A DNA stretch of 64,000 nucleotides from Leptospira stimsonii (GTDB lineage: Bacteria > Spirochaetota > Leptospiria > Leptospirales > Leptospiraceae), in NCBI RefSeq assembly GCF_003545875.1, contig NZ_QHCS01000005.1, positions 186,001 to 250,000 on the forward strand, in the 5' to 3' direction. This document shows positions 39,413-57,140 of the stretch, in pieces. Position 1 is the first letter of the stretch; each line of letters begins with the position of its first letter. Made by a program: the position numbers and the translations under genes. The notes below the pieces were generated by a model. That model saw only the letters and a list, made by a program, of their open reading frames with translations, had not been told where the DNA came from and did no database searches.

Positions 39413-39973
39413 TCAGTTGAGAACGGAAATGCCAATCAAAATTAAGGACACCGGGATATAAAAATAAAAGAAGTAGATTTTTCCCACCTTCTTCCAAGGT
39501 TTCTCCATCTTCGGTCTTAAAAGTTCGATGAGTTCTTCTTGGTTTGCGTTGTAGAGTTGGGACGCGTCGTTCATTCCATAGAGACGTCCGGCTAAACGGA
39601 GAAAGGCTTTTTCTCGATGAGTTTTCAGATATTCCTGACTCGCCAAGACCAGCTCGGTATCGTTCGAGAAAAGATTCCGAAAGACCTTTGGAATTTCGTA
39701 GAACTTTCCTATGAGAAGACTTGAAAAGCGGGTGAAAAGGCCTAAGTAGAATAGGGAAGCGTATTGAACCGCTTCCATTTTTAATCCGAATACGATGATA
39801 AAGCAGACCAAATAGGCGCCATACCCTAGGATCAGCCCGGCCCGTTCGAAAAAACGATTCCAGAAAACCTCTTTGTCGAATTCTAAATCGATCGCTTCCG
39901 GAGAGTAATCGCTGGTTTTGTATTCGGTCATTGGTAAATTAGGAAAAAGGAATATTCCCTCTCTTCTATCCAT
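39413..39973 (-). CDS. Small membrane protein of unknown function
   Basis: 186 residues with two long hydrophobic segments near residues 47-64 and 68-88 and a C-terminal one (YFFYFYIPVSLILIGISV). A soluble, charged middle region lies between. ATG 39931 (MTEYKTSD) is an alternative start. I do not recognise a family. It precedes the class D-like gene on the same strand by 15 nt and may be co-transcribed with it. Confidence 0.6.
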   Translation of the reverse strand: MDRREGIFLFPNLPMTEYKTSDYSPEAIDLEFDKEVFWNRFFERAGLILGYGAYLVCFIIVFGLKMEAVQYASLFYLGLFTRFSSLLIGKFYEIPKVFRNLFSNDTELVLASQEYLKTHREKAFLRLAGRLYGMNDASQLYNANQEELIELLRPKMEKPWKKVGKIYFFYFYIPVSLILIGISVLN

Positions 39974-40251
39974 GCAAAATTCTACGCTCTAAATGACAAA
40001 TCAATTCGAGTAGTTTTGGAAGGCAAAAAGGCTGAAAGAAGAACTCGCCTTCTTTCGAAGCGGTTCTTCTTTCGGTGTTTCAGAAATTTTTATTCCATCG
40101 CTATGGAGAAGGAAGAAACGGGAAAGGGAGACATAACGATCTCGAATTTTGTCCGATATTTTTAAAGGCAGAAACTCAACTTTCAATTTTCTTTTTCTTC
40201 AGGGGGAAACTGGCAAGGAGACCGAAAATCTTTTCATACGAGGCCTCCCGG

Positions 40252-41403
<1,152 letters not shown>

Positions 41404-41530
41404 AAGAAATTGTGGGAACTCCTATGGTTTCTCCGAAAGACCCGCGGTAAAAAAGAAGTAGGAACTCTTACAAGGTTTGGCCGCATCCGCTGCGCGGTCG
41501 GGCCGCTCCGGGCTCGCGAAGTCTCGCTCG

Positions 41531-41594
41531 GTCTAAAACGCGCAGAATATTTTTTTAGAAGTCCGACTTTTTTCCCAAGAGCGCGGTTTTAGAC
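41531..41594. repeat. Long inverted repeat in a repeat-filled spacer
   Basis: GTCTAAAACGCGC (41531-41543) faces GCGCGGTTTTAGAC (41581-41594), one base longer, around a ~37-bp loop. It lies in the 41404-41934 spacer, which also has GTGGGAACTCCTAY elements at 41412 and 41458 and no supported gene. Confidence 0.7.
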
Positions 41595-41617
41595 TGAAAC
41601 CCTCCGCGTCCCTTGCG

Positions 41618-41686
41618 GTGTGGGAACTCCTTCGTTTTCTGGAGAGAAGATCTTTGTCCTTTGTAGTGTGGGAACTCCTTCGTTTT
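41618..41686. repeat. 48-bp imperfect tandem repeat with GTGGGAACTCC core
   Basis: GTGTGGGAACTCCTTCGTTT occurs at 41618 and again at 41666, each preceded by TCCYTTG. These are members of the dispersed GTNGGAACTCC family seen across the window. Confidence 0.8.
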
Positions 41687-41915
41687 CAAAGAAAAAGTCT
41701 TTGAACTCGACAAAGGCCCTTCTACGGATCGCATTTTGGGTCCGGGCCCTGAATTTATGAGAAAGTCGCCCGGAGAGGGGGTAGCGTAAGACGCTTTGCG
41801 TCTGCAGCGAGGGGGAGACTTCCCCCTTTCCATAAACTCTCATTTTTTACGAATTCTGTCTCTAAATCCGAGCTTTCCCCTTCACCAATTTCGAAATTCT
41901 ACCGAACTTAAATTC

Positions 41916-43640
<1,725 letters not shown>

Positions 43641-43644
<4 letters not shown>

Positions 43645-44363
43645 AACAAGATTCTTTCAAAAAGAATATCTCCGCTCATTTTACAGGATTTCTCAGAGTG
43701 GAAATAGGTTTCGTTCTTCTACTTTTCGCATTTTTTGTCGAAGACGGTTTTCGTTTGCGCGCTCAGGATTCTTCTCTTTGGACCGATAAGAACCCGTATT
43801 CCGTTCGTCAAAATATCAAAGTCGGCTCTCCTCTTTATATTAGAATCACAAACGGTCTTCAAGCTGAGTTTGAACTTGAGTCGAATGCGGACGAAACTCT
43901 GACGCTCAAAGCGATGCCGGATAAAAAAATCATTCCTGATATGCCTTCGTATAACAACGATCGTACGATTACCCGTAAGAATAAGGGAAAGATCAAATCT
44001 GTCGGTAAGATCAAGGGAAATCTGACGGCTCTCGTGACTGCGGTCGATCCGAATACGGGTCTTCTTACGATTCAAGGGCAAAAGGTGAGCGTGATCAACG
44101 GAGAAGAAAACAGTCTGATTCTCGCGGGAACGGTTGCGCCCGAGTTCGTAGAAAAGGATTCTTCTCTGAATTCGGATAAGATCGCAAATCTTCAGGTCTC
44201 TTATAACGGGAGGATCAATCCGAAACAAGTGAACCCTCCGATCGCTCTTAAGACCGTGACAAATCCGGACGGATCCGTCACGATCAAGGCGGAACTTTCC
44301 GAAGAGGAAAAACAAAGGCTCATTCTGAATCAACTCAACCGTCTTCTCGGAGAATCACAGTGA
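43641..44363 (+). CDS. flgH: Flagellar L-ring-like protein FlgH without lipobox
   Basis: 240 residues. FlgH features are SLWTDKNPYSVRQNIKVGSPLYIRI, KIKSVGKIKGNLTALVTAVDPNTGLLTIQGQKVSVINGEE (split here in sense, one stretch in the protein) and a coil-like C-terminus. Ordinary FlgH is an outer-membrane lipoprotein; this one has a plain signal peptide ending ~LRAQ and no cysteine anywhere. That fits flagella that stay in the periplasm. Overlaps flgA and flgI by 4 nt each. Confidence 0.9.
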
Positions 44364-45442
44364 GATTAAAATATTACGCTTTTATTTTATTCTTTTTTCA
44401 TTCTATCATGGGTTTGTTCGCGACCGAACTTCGTTTGAAAGACATCGCAAAGATAGAAGGCGTTCGCGAAAATCAGATCACCGGATACGGAATCGTGGTG
44501 GGTCTTCCTGGAACGGGAGATAGCAAAACTCCGATGACTTCGGAAAGTATGAAAAATTACCTGAAGAATCTAGGAGTAGAGGCCAACCTAAAACCCGATC
44601 AAACGAGAAACATCGCCTCGGTTCTAATCACTGCGACGATTCCAACGTATGCACGAAAAGGAGATAAGTTGAACGTAGTGGTTTCATCGATCGGGGACGC
44701 TAAGTCACTGGAAGGCGGGGTGCTTCTTCAATCTCCTTTGAAAACCGCCGGCGATAAAACTTTTGCGGTCGCATCCGGTGTGATTTCGTTCGGCGGACGA
44801 CAGGAACAAGAACGCGGTAGTAGCGGCCGTGGAAATAAAAAAACCGTCGGTCTCATTCATGGGGGTGCGATCGTCGAACAAGAGTTAGATCAGAATTTTT
44901 ACGCCTCAGAAAGAATTCAAATTCAACTGGACAATCAGGATTTTACGACTCTAAACGCGGTGATTACCCAGATTCGTTCCATTCTTCCTGGGAAACACGG
45001 TATCGGTCCGGAATCCGTAGTTCCAGTTTCTCCCTCCGAAATCAATATCGTCCTCGGTAAAACGTTCGAAAACAAATCTGACCTTTTCTTAACTTTGTTA
45101 AGCGACATCGAAAACCTTACTGTCGAAACCCAGGTCAAGCCGAGAGTCGTTATCAACGAAAGAACGGGCGTGATCGTGATGGGCGGTAACATTACCATTG
45201 AAGAAGTGGCGGTTTCGCGGTCCGGCTTGAATCTTTCGGTAACCGATAAGAATCGAAAACGGAATTGGTTAGGAAAAGAACAGGAACCCGTTAAAAGTTC
45301 CTTTCTTATTGAGGAATCCACAAGTGTCGGAGACGTCGTGGAAGCCTTGAATAAGGTGGGCGCGTCCACAAGAGATATCATCGCAATCTTAGAAGCTCTG
45401 AAAAAATCGGGCGCCTTACACGCCGAGCTGGAGATACAATGA
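44360..45442 (+). CDS. flgI: Flagellar P-ring protein FlgI
   Basis: 360 residues from a GTG overlapping the flgH stop. Signal peptide, then VRENQITGYGIVVGLPGTGD and NIASVLITATIPTYARKGDK, and a C-terminal GASTRDIIAILEALKKSGALHAELEI, all standard for FlgI. It forms a periplasmic ring around the rod. flgJ overlaps by 4 nt. Confidence 0.96.
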   Translation: MRLKYYAFILFFFHSIMGLFATELRLKDIAKIEGVRENQITGYGIVVGLPGTGDSKTPMTSESMKNYLKNLGVEANLKPDQTRNIASVLITATIPTYARKGDKLNVVVSSIGDAKSLEGGVLLQSPLKTAGDKTFAVASGVISFGGRQEQERGSSGRGNKKTVGLIHGGAIVEQELDQNFYASERIQIQLDNQDFTTLNAVITQIRSILPGKHGIGPESVVPVSPSEINIVLGKTFENKSDLFLTLLSDIENLTVETQVKPRVVINERTGVIVMGGNITIEEVAVSRSGLNLSVTDKNRKRNWLGKEQEPVKSSFLIEESTSVGDVVEALNKVGASTRDIIAILEALKKSGALHAELEIQ

Positions 45443-45927
45443 AAATCGATTCTATCAACGATTATACGAACAAGTTGAATCTTCTGGAGAAATCCGAGGT
45501 TCGAAGTTTGATCAACGCAGAAAACGCGAGCAAAGGTAAACCGAACGTTTCTTTTCCCGATCAGTTACGCGAAGAATTTAACGAAAAACTCTCGGGTAAG
45601 ATCAGTTCCTCGGAGATTCGTCTTCCACACAATATCAAAGAGGAGATTCAAGCGGATCCTTATCGTAAAAAACTCTACTCGGCCTCCGTCGAATTCGAAT
45701 CCATCTTCGTTAAGATGATGTTGACCGAAATGAAAAAGACCGTCGAAAAATCCGGTCTGATCGACGGAGGACATGCGGAGGAGATTTTTGAGGATATGCT
45801 CTACGATGAATACGCGAAAAACCTTTCTTCCAATTCTTCTTTAGGTCTTGCAGAGCAGATCTACCAGTCTCTTTCATCCAATCTTCCTCCCGTGAACGGC
45901 GTAAAGAAGCTGGATCAGAAAGTCTAA
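45439..45927 (+). CDS. flgJ: FlgJ-type rod-binding protein, single domain
   Basis: 162 residues, matching only the N-terminal rod-binding half of enterobacterial FlgJ (FESIFVKMMLTEMKKTVEKSGL, HAEEIFEDMLYDEYAKNL). The muramidase domain is absent, as in many non-enteric species, so another hydrolase must open peptidoglycan. Last gene of the flagellar operon. Confidence 0.9.
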   Translation: MKIDSINDYTNKLNLLEKSEVRSLINAENASKGKPNVSFPDQLREEFNEKLSGKISSSEIRLPHNIKEEIQADPYRKKLYSASVEFESIFVKMMLTEMKKTVEKSGLIDGGHAEEIFEDMLYDEYAKNLSSNSSLGLAEQIYQSLSSNLPPVNGVKKLDQKV

Positions 45928-45933
45928 TCGACG

Positions 45934-48183
<2,250 letters not shown>

Positions 48184-48186
48184 CGT

Positions 48187-49080
48187 TCATTCTACCTTGA
48201 AGCTATAGAGTACCATCGAAGAAGTCAATGGTCTGCCTTTCTTTTTGAATTTGCTTTTCCAGTGATAGATTCCGATTCGAATACATTTCCAATAGTCGAT
48301 CCAAGAACGAAAACTACCTCTGGATTTGAGTAACTTAGCCCAGAGAGAAAAGTCGACTCCGGGATACGTGATATGATTCTTAAAACCCGATTGATCAAGA
48401 ATTTTTTTGAGATTCGATTCGGAATAATAGTAAAAATGCCCCGGAAGATAGTAGTGATAACTCGGTCCTGCTTTGATCGCTTGCCATCCTTCGAAGTTCG
48501 CGGTTTGCAATAACAAAAGACCTCCCGGTTTTAAAATTCGATTTAGTTTTTCGAATACTCGGGAAGGTTCGGAAAGATGTTCGATCACTTCCACGAGGGT
48601 CACTACGTCGAAGAAGTTTTCGGGAAGATCCGCGTCTAAGAATTCTCCGGTAAAAACCTTCAACCCTCTCGCTTCCGCGATTTTTGCGGAGAAGGGCGAT
48701 ATCTCGACCCCGGTCACGTCGAAGCCGGCTTCCTTTGCGCAGTTTAAAAAACCGCCGAAGGAGCAACCGATATCCAGGAAATTTCCAGTATATTTGAATT
48801 TTTGAATATTCTTGATTCTTGCGTTCCAGACGTATCGATCAAATTTTTCAGTCTTTCTTTCGTCCCTGTAGGAGAAATCGGCTTTTCCGGTGTAATATTC
48901 TTCCGTGTATAATTCGGCAGGTTGGCGTCTGGGGTATTGAGTTTGTAAACCGCAGGAGGTGCAAATGAATATCGGTATATTATAATGATTGAATGTAGAT
49001 TGGTAAAGGAATTTCCATCGATTCGTTTTACAACATGGACAGGTTTCGTTTAGAGTTTGGCCAGGAAAATCCAATGACAA
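48187..49080 (-). CDS. Class I SAM methyltransferase with N-terminal zinc-ribbon-like motif
   Basis: 297 residues. CPCC and CTSC pairs in the first 45 residues form a likely zinc ribbon. The methyltransferase core has FLDIGCSFGGFLNCAKEAG (motif I), VTLVEVIEHLSEPSRVF and LKPGGLLLLQT. Start TTG 49080 or TTG 49074. It overlaps the preceding methyltransferase gene by ~31 nt, so it is the last gene of the ATP-grasp/methyltransferase operon. Substrate unknown; similar proteins act on sugars or polyketide-like molecules. Confidence 0.85.
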   Translation of the reverse strand: MSLDFPGQTLNETCPCCKTNRWKFLYQSTFNHYNIPIFICTSCGLQTQYPRRQPAELYTEEYYTGKADFSYRDERKTEKFDRYVWNARIKNIQKFKYTGNFLDIGCSFGGFLNCAKEAGFDVTGVEISPFSAKIAEARGLKVFTGEFLDADLPENFFDVVTLVEVIEHLSEPSRVFEKLNRILKPGGLLLLQTANFEGWQAIKAGPSYHYYLPGHFYYYSESNLKKILDQSGFKNHITYPGVDFSLWAKLLKSRGSFRSWIDYWKCIRIGIYHWKSKFKKKGRPLTSSMVLYSFKVE

Positions 49081-49697
49081 ATCCTTTCTTCCAGTTTTCC
49101 GAGAGGAGTTCTTTCCGTATATCCGAAGTCGATCTGAGAAAAACCGCTGAGGTCTTGTTTCAATTCTTCCAATGTATAAAATCGAGAATAGGCTCCTTTT
49201 AGATCCGCGGTTTGGATCTTCGTCCCTTTTGCCTGAAGATGAGTGTCTCCAACCGCACGAACTGAACCTGCAAGAAATCCGCCCGGTTTTAGTATTCTTT
49301 TTTTCTCATCTAAGATTTGTTTGGCGAGTTCCGCCGTGTTGTAATGAAGAACTCCCCAACTTACGATAACGTCAAAGAAGGAATTTTCAAACGAATAGGG
49401 TGGGTTACCGGTTACGGAGGCCTTCACGAACGGATATTCTTTCGTAATCGTTTGGATCGCATTCTCCGTATAATCCGTTGCGAAGACTTGGTAACCGAAT
49501 TCGTTTAACAAATTGGAATGTCTCCCTGAGCCCGCTCCGAAATCCAAAGCATTCTTTTTTGCTGTGGATTCTTTCGAGTTTGTTTCGATTTTGGAAAGCA
49601 TTCTTACCAGATTCTCGTCCGGATAACCGAGCCTGGATTTACTTCGAGTGTAGTGGTTATTCCAAGCCGACTGTGAAGTTGGTTCAGACGGATTCAA
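49050..49697 (-). CDS. Class I SAM methyltransferase
   Basis: About 215 residues from TTG 49697, chosen because GGAAGG lies just upstream and overlap with the ATP-grasp gene drops to 14 nt; the frame extends to 49781. Motifs: NALDFGAGSGRHSNLLNEFG (SAM site), FDVIVSWGVLHYN, LKPGGFLAGSVR. The small-molecule type is inferred from lack of nucleic-acid-binding parts. Middle gene of a three-gene operon. Confidence 0.82.
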   Translation of the reverse strand: MNPSEPTSQSAWNNHYTRSKSRLGYPDENLVRMLSKIETNSKESTAKKNALDFGAGSGRHSNLLNEFGYQVFATDYTENAIQTITKEYPFVKASVTGNPPYSFENSFFDVIVSWGVLHYNTAELAKQILDEKKRILKPGGFLAGSVRAVGDTHLQAKGTKIQTADLKGAYSRFYTLEELKQDLSGFSQIDFGYTERTPLGKLEERICHWIFLAKL

Positions 49698-50940
49698 ACT
49701 TGCCTTCCAACCTTTCTTGCACGGAAGACTTCCATTCTTCCAGGCTTTGATCGTTTTGATCGGGTCCCAACAAGGCCACACTTCGTGTACGGACCGAATT
49801 TCCCTCGTTCGTTTTTAAGATTTCACCGGGTTCTTTCCATTTCAGATCGAAGATCAGTTTTTCTTTCCCTTTCGGTTGGAAGGAAGAGTGTTCCACAAGC
49901 TTGGATTTTCCCTCCGGAGGTGCGCTGAAAAAAACGCCTGCATATTTTTTTGAGATTTGCGAATACTCCTCGAACGGTTTGATTTTTTCGCCGACTAAGA
50001 GGCGGACCAGATTGTCGAAGTATTGAGATCCGAAATAATTTGGTATGAGATAGTCCGCTAAGAATTCTCCTCCGACTTCGGGGACCGCTTCGATCAGAAA
50101 AATTTCTCCGAGGGGATTGATCCGAAATTCCGCAACAAAAGGACAATTGTTCATCTTTGTCGCAGTTACGAGAGCCCTACAGTTGAGAAGAATTTCTCCC
50201 ACGAGTTCGGGATGAGAGAAGGGAAGCGTATGAGCAATTTCTAAATAAGGAGCAAAGGTCGTGACGTCTTTGTGCGAAATGGAAGCAGGAAAAAATTCTC
50301 CATTTTGTACGAGCCCGCAGACGGTGATTTCAAATCCCGGGATGTATTCCTCCGCGATCCAATCTTCCTTTTCCGAAACGTGGATGCCCGTTTTTTTTCT
50401 TGCCGTCGTTTTGGGACGAGGAAGTTTTTTCTTGGACTTGAGATGTTGTTCCCATTCTTCCGAATCAAAAAAGGTGTGAATTCCTTCCTTACTATTTCCG
50501 CGAGAGGGTTTTAATACGAAAGGAAATCGAGTTTTGTTTATACCGGAATGGAGATCCAAACTTTCCGGCACCAGGATTCCCACCCTTTGTGCGGCTTCTT
50601 TGAGAAGATTCTTATCCGAACATATTTCTACTGCTGAAAGAGGAGCATAACGTAGCTTCATCTTATCAGCGATATACGAAGTCGTGTAGGTCGCCTTTCC
50701 ATAGGAACGGGTTCCGACTCCTATGATCTTTCCCTGAAGAGGAAGTTCGGAAGCAGTCTTAAGAATTTTACGATATTCTGTTACGGATTCTAAGATACGA
50801 AGTGAAGCGAGGCCGAGACCGGGAGCTCGATCGTTTTGATCCACGGCGATTACCGTGTATCCCAAGTTGAGAGCGGAAGTGATGAGGGGAACTTGGTTGA
50901 TACCGGCTCCTACGGAAAGAAAATACCCCTTCTGTTTCAT
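49684..50940 (-). CDS. ATP-grasp carboxylate-amine ligase-like protein
   Basis: 418 residues. An N-terminal Rossmann-like part (LSVGAGINQVPLITSALNLGYTVIAVD) is followed by an ATP-grasp domain: FVLKPSRGNSKEGI, DWIAEEYIPGFEITVCGLV and the metal site FVAEFRINPLGEIFLIEAVPEVGG. It is close to CarB/PurK-like stand-alone ligases used in peptide and sugar modification. First gene of an operon with two methyltransferases, pointing to synthesis or tailoring of a small molecule or surface sugar. The product is unknown. Confidence 0.82.
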   Translation of the reverse strand: MKQKGYFLSVGAGINQVPLITSALNLGYTVIAVDQNDRAPGLGLASLRILESVTEYRKILKTASELPLQGKIIGVGTRSYGKATYTTSYIADKMKLRYAPLSAVEICSDKNLLKEAAQRVGILVPESLDLHSGINKTRFPFVLKPSRGNSKEGIHTFFDSEEWEQHLKSKKKLPRPKTTARKKTGIHVSEKEDWIAEEYIPGFEITVCGLVQNGEFFPASISHKDVTTFAPYLEIAHTLPFSHPELVGEILLNCRALVTATKMNNCPFVAEFRINPLGEIFLIEAVPEVGGEFLADYLIPNYFGSQYFDNLVRLLVGEKIKPFEEYSQISKKYAGVFFSAPPEGKSKLVEHSSFQPKGKEKLIFDLKWKEPGEILKTNEGNSVRTRSVALLGPDQNDQSLEEWKSSVQERLEGKFESV

Positions 50941-50985
50941 TTCCCTTCGTATTTCTTTGTATCCCCTAAGAAAGTCAAAGGATTT

Positions 50986-51490
50986 TTAAGAGCCAAGGCT
51001 GAGATTGGGGATTCGATCCGGAGCTTTTTTGGGATCGGGAGAAACGTGCTCCTTTTCTTCTCGGAATTTTCTTTCTGAAGAACGCGGTCTTCTTTCCGGG
51101 TAGAGGCTCAGGGTCGAGAGAAGAGCGTAAATTTCCGATTGATTTGGAATTCTTTCCGCTTCGATTATCAATTCCGGGAGCCGATCATTCGACTCTAACC
51201 CGAAACGACTTGGGGGAGGATGGTGTTCGATCGTTTGAATGCTTCCGCTGTTGCAGATTCGAAATGGCGATCAGGCATTTGGATCTTAAGAACTCCGTTC
51301 TCTCGTGCGGGAACAAATATTTTTGGAACGGTCTTCACTGCGTTCAACGTCTTCTCTTTTTTCGATTCTTCGATCGAAATGAGTAAAAAATTATTTCTCC
51401 GGATTTACGCGAGCTGGGATCAGCTTTCTCCTTTTATATTCTCGAGCATAGGGAATCGTCTACTCGAGAATGGATGCTTCCGTTTTTTGA
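50986..51490 (-). pseudogene. Decayed gene, three frame segments
   Basis: Minus-strand reading yields coding-like pieces in different frames: ASILE then a TAG (51462-51460) then TIPYAREYKRRKLIP; next FLLISIEESKK...VPKIFVPARENGVLKIQMPD up to a TAG at 51197-51195; and finally LPELIIEAERIPNQSEIYALLSTLSLYPE up to the stop at 50986. Joined, they would make ~160 residues with two frameshifts and one nonsense codon. Family not recognised. It lies directly downstream of the DUF1579 gene. Confidence 0.5.
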
Positions 51491-51988
51491 TCATCTGACT
51501 CTTTCGTAGAGAATTCGAACTCCTCCGGCTTTTTCGCCTTCCGGTGTTAGGTTCTGAGAAAAGATGATCAGTTTATTTTCTCCGTCCTTTTCAAGATGGG
51601 TCTTCCATCCCCACTGCCTTTCCGGAGTTTCTCCTCCGTAATGGCCTTTGAAAGAAAAATCCGTGGCACCGGATTCTCCTTGAGAAAAAAGGATTCCGCT
51701 TCCCATTCCAAAACTTTCGATCCAAGCGGACTCGTATCGTTTGCGGTCGATATGGTAGCCGTAGATCGCAATTCCCTCCAGAGGTTCTCCCGCGTAACTT
51801 CCCTTGTATTCATGGAAGAGAAACCTTCCGCCTAATACGAGTTTTATGTTTCCTGCGATTGGGGATTCGTCCGCGATCTTTCCTTCTTCGAAAATCATAT
51901 GCGCTACACCTTTCCAATCACCTACGAAGGATTCGAATTCTTTGTGAATTCCTTCCCGTTTTGAAATTTCAAACTTTTCTTTGCCCAT
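51491..51988 (-). CDS. DUF1579-like lipocalin-fold protein
   Basis: 165 residues, no signal peptide. Pattern: FESFVGDWKGVAHM at the start, LGGRFLFHEYKGSYAGEPLEGIAIYGYHIDRKRYESAWIES, and a final strand region (ILYERVR). This fits the DUF1579/heme-binding-like beta-barrel group, whose function is not established. The ATG is at 51988. Confidence 0.7.
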   Translation of the reverse strand: MGKEKFEISKREGIHKEFESFVGDWKGVAHMIFEEGKIADESPIAGNIKLVLGGRFLFHEYKGSYAGEPLEGIAIYGYHIDRKRYESAWIESFGMGSGILFSQGESGATDFSFKGHYGGETPERQWGWKTHLEKDGENKLIIFSQNLTPEGEKAGGVRILYERVR

Positions 51989-52058
51989 GGCGGAACAGTA
52001 GGTAAGAATGCAAGAGGGAAATCAAGAAGATTTAGGTCAAAAAAACGGGGTCGTTTTT

Positions 52059-52165
52059 CGTAAGAGTTCCTACTTTTCAAGTTTCTCTCGAAAGAATTTG
52101 ATTTCGTAAGAGTTCCTACTTTTCAAGTTTCTCTCGAAAGAATTTGATTTCGTAAGAGTTCCCAC
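52059..52165. repeat. 46-bp tandem repeat (VNTR-like), two copies plus partial third
   Basis: Units begin at 52059, 52105 and 52151, each with CGTAAGAGTTCCTACTTTTC (third: TTCCCAC), then AAGTTTCTCTCGAAAGAATT. The head of each unit is a member of the dispersed GTNGGAGTTCCTAC family. It lies directly beyond the 3' end of the SIMPL gene. Confidence 0.92.
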
Positions 52166-52843
<678 letters not shown>

Positions 52844-52880
52844 GTTTCGGATTCTTTTTTTGCACTCTCACTTTGAAAAC

Positions 52881-52918
52881 AAAAAAAAGGCGGAAGAGAA
52901 AATCTCGACCGCCTTTTT
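52881..52918 (-). terminator. Terminator after groEL
   Basis: GGCGG/CCGCC arms with an inner GAGA/TCTC stem, bounded by A8 on one side and T5 on the other. Leftwards it gives a stem followed by eight T, suiting groEL. Confidence 0.85.
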
Positions 52919-52946
52919 CGCGAACAAAAAGAAAGGAAAGAATGAA

Positions 52947-54584
<1,638 letters not shown>

Positions 54585-54598
54585 GATTCACTCCTAAA

Positions 54599-54905
<307 letters not shown>

Positions 54906-54912
54906 AATATGA

Positions 54913-54939
54913 TTAGCACTATACTAGGAAGAGTGCTGA
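54913..54939. promoter_or_regulatory. CIRCE element 1 (HrcA operator)
   Basis: TTAGCACTA-N9-GAGTGCTGA: exact 9-9-9 geometry with two mismatches from the TTAGCACTC/GAGTGCTAA consensus. It lies 24 bp before the groES start. Confidence 0.9.
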
Positions 54940-54950
54940 CTTAGATTTCC

Positions 54951-54979
54951 AATTAAAAAATTTGACTCCCGATCGTCAA
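54951..54979 (-). promoter_or_regulatory. Predicted groES promoter between the two CIRCE sites
   Basis: Leftwards: -35 TTGACG (54979-54974, inside CIRCE 2), 17-bp spacer, -10 TTAATT (54956-54951). HrcA at either site would block it. Confidence 0.5.
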
Positions 54980-55003
54980 GCACTTTCTGCCCGAGAGTGC
55001 TAA
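54977..55003. promoter_or_regulatory. CIRCE element 2 (HrcA operator)
   Basis: CAAGCACTT-N9-GAGTGCTAA: the right arm is perfect and the left arm keeps AGCACT. Spacing is the canonical 9-9-9. It also lies 93 bp upstream of the divergent photolyase start. Confidence 0.8.
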
Positions 55004-55095
55004 TTTCGGAGACGGAAAAGGGAAAGAAACGCGTAGAATTTCATAAAACGGCGAACGGAAGACGTCTAAAGAAGCATCCATTTTCAAGGAGAATC

Positions 55096-56634
<1,539 letters not shown>

Positions 56635-56688
56635 CTTGCATTTTAGAACCGGAACGGATAGAATCGTTGAAAAAGAGGATGAACTACG

Positions 56689-57033
56689 ATGACTACAGAA
56701 GCCGCACCTAAGACGTATGATACGTTTAAAGAATTTTGGCCCTTTTACTTAGGGGAACATTCCCATCCGCTCAACCGAACGTTTCACTTTATCGGAACTT
56801 CCATCGCCCTCGGTTGGATTTTAACTGCGATCATCAACTTAAATCCGTATTACATACTGGCCGCTCTTTTCTCAGGGTACTTCTTTGCTTGGATCGGACA
56901 TTTTTTTATAGAGAAGAATCGTCCCGCGACCTTTACTTATCCTTTCAAATCCTTCATGGGTGATTGGCTGATGTATTTCTACATTCTCACCGGTCAGATC
57001 GGAAAAGAATTGGAGAAGGTCGGGAAGAAATAA
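56689..57033 (+). CDS. Mpo1-like (DUF962) membrane protein
   Basis: 114 residues with three to four hydrophobic helices. Histidine motifs GEHSHPLNRTFHFIGT and WIGHFFIEKNRPATFTYP match the DUF962/Mpo1 family. Yeast Mpo1 is an iron-dependent dioxygenase of 2-hydroxy fatty acids, and the conserved His are kept here. A bacterial role in lipid alpha-oxidation is inference. Confidence 0.85.
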   Translation: MTTEAAPKTYDTFKEFWPFYLGEHSHPLNRTFHFIGTSIALGWILTAIINLNPYYILAALFSGYFFAWIGHFFIEKNRPATFTYPFKSFMGDWLMYFYILTGQIGKELEKVGKK

Positions 57034-57079
57034 TTTCTTTCTGAATTCGCAGAATTCTTTTTTCCTTTTTCCTTTCACT

Positions 57080-57109
57080 AAAAAAAAAGGTCGCCCGATT
57101 TGGACGACC
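57080..57109 (-). terminator. Terminator for the leftward frameshifted gene
   Basis: Leftwards: GGTCGTCC, 5-nt loop, GGGCGACC (one G-T pair), then nine T. Confidence 0.85.
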
Positions 57110-57140
57110 CTTCTTAAAAATCTCAAATAAAAGTTTCCGG

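Noticed and set aside
41555..41843. Minus-strand frames with two similar EFPHYKG/EFPHRKG segments
   Set aside because: Produced by the 48-bp tandem repeat in the spacer before flgG; no ribosome site or family match.
51220..51498. 92-codon plus-strand frame
   Set aside because: The minus strand gives more protein-like segments, and this frame has no ribosome site or recognisable domain.
52059..52165. Regular repeats considered as a CRISPR array
   Set aside because: Units are directly abutting 46-mers without variable spacers, and no cas genes are present.
57034..57126. Frame on the minus strand across the terminator
   Set aside because: It reads through the hairpin and the 3' part of the Mpo1-like gene.
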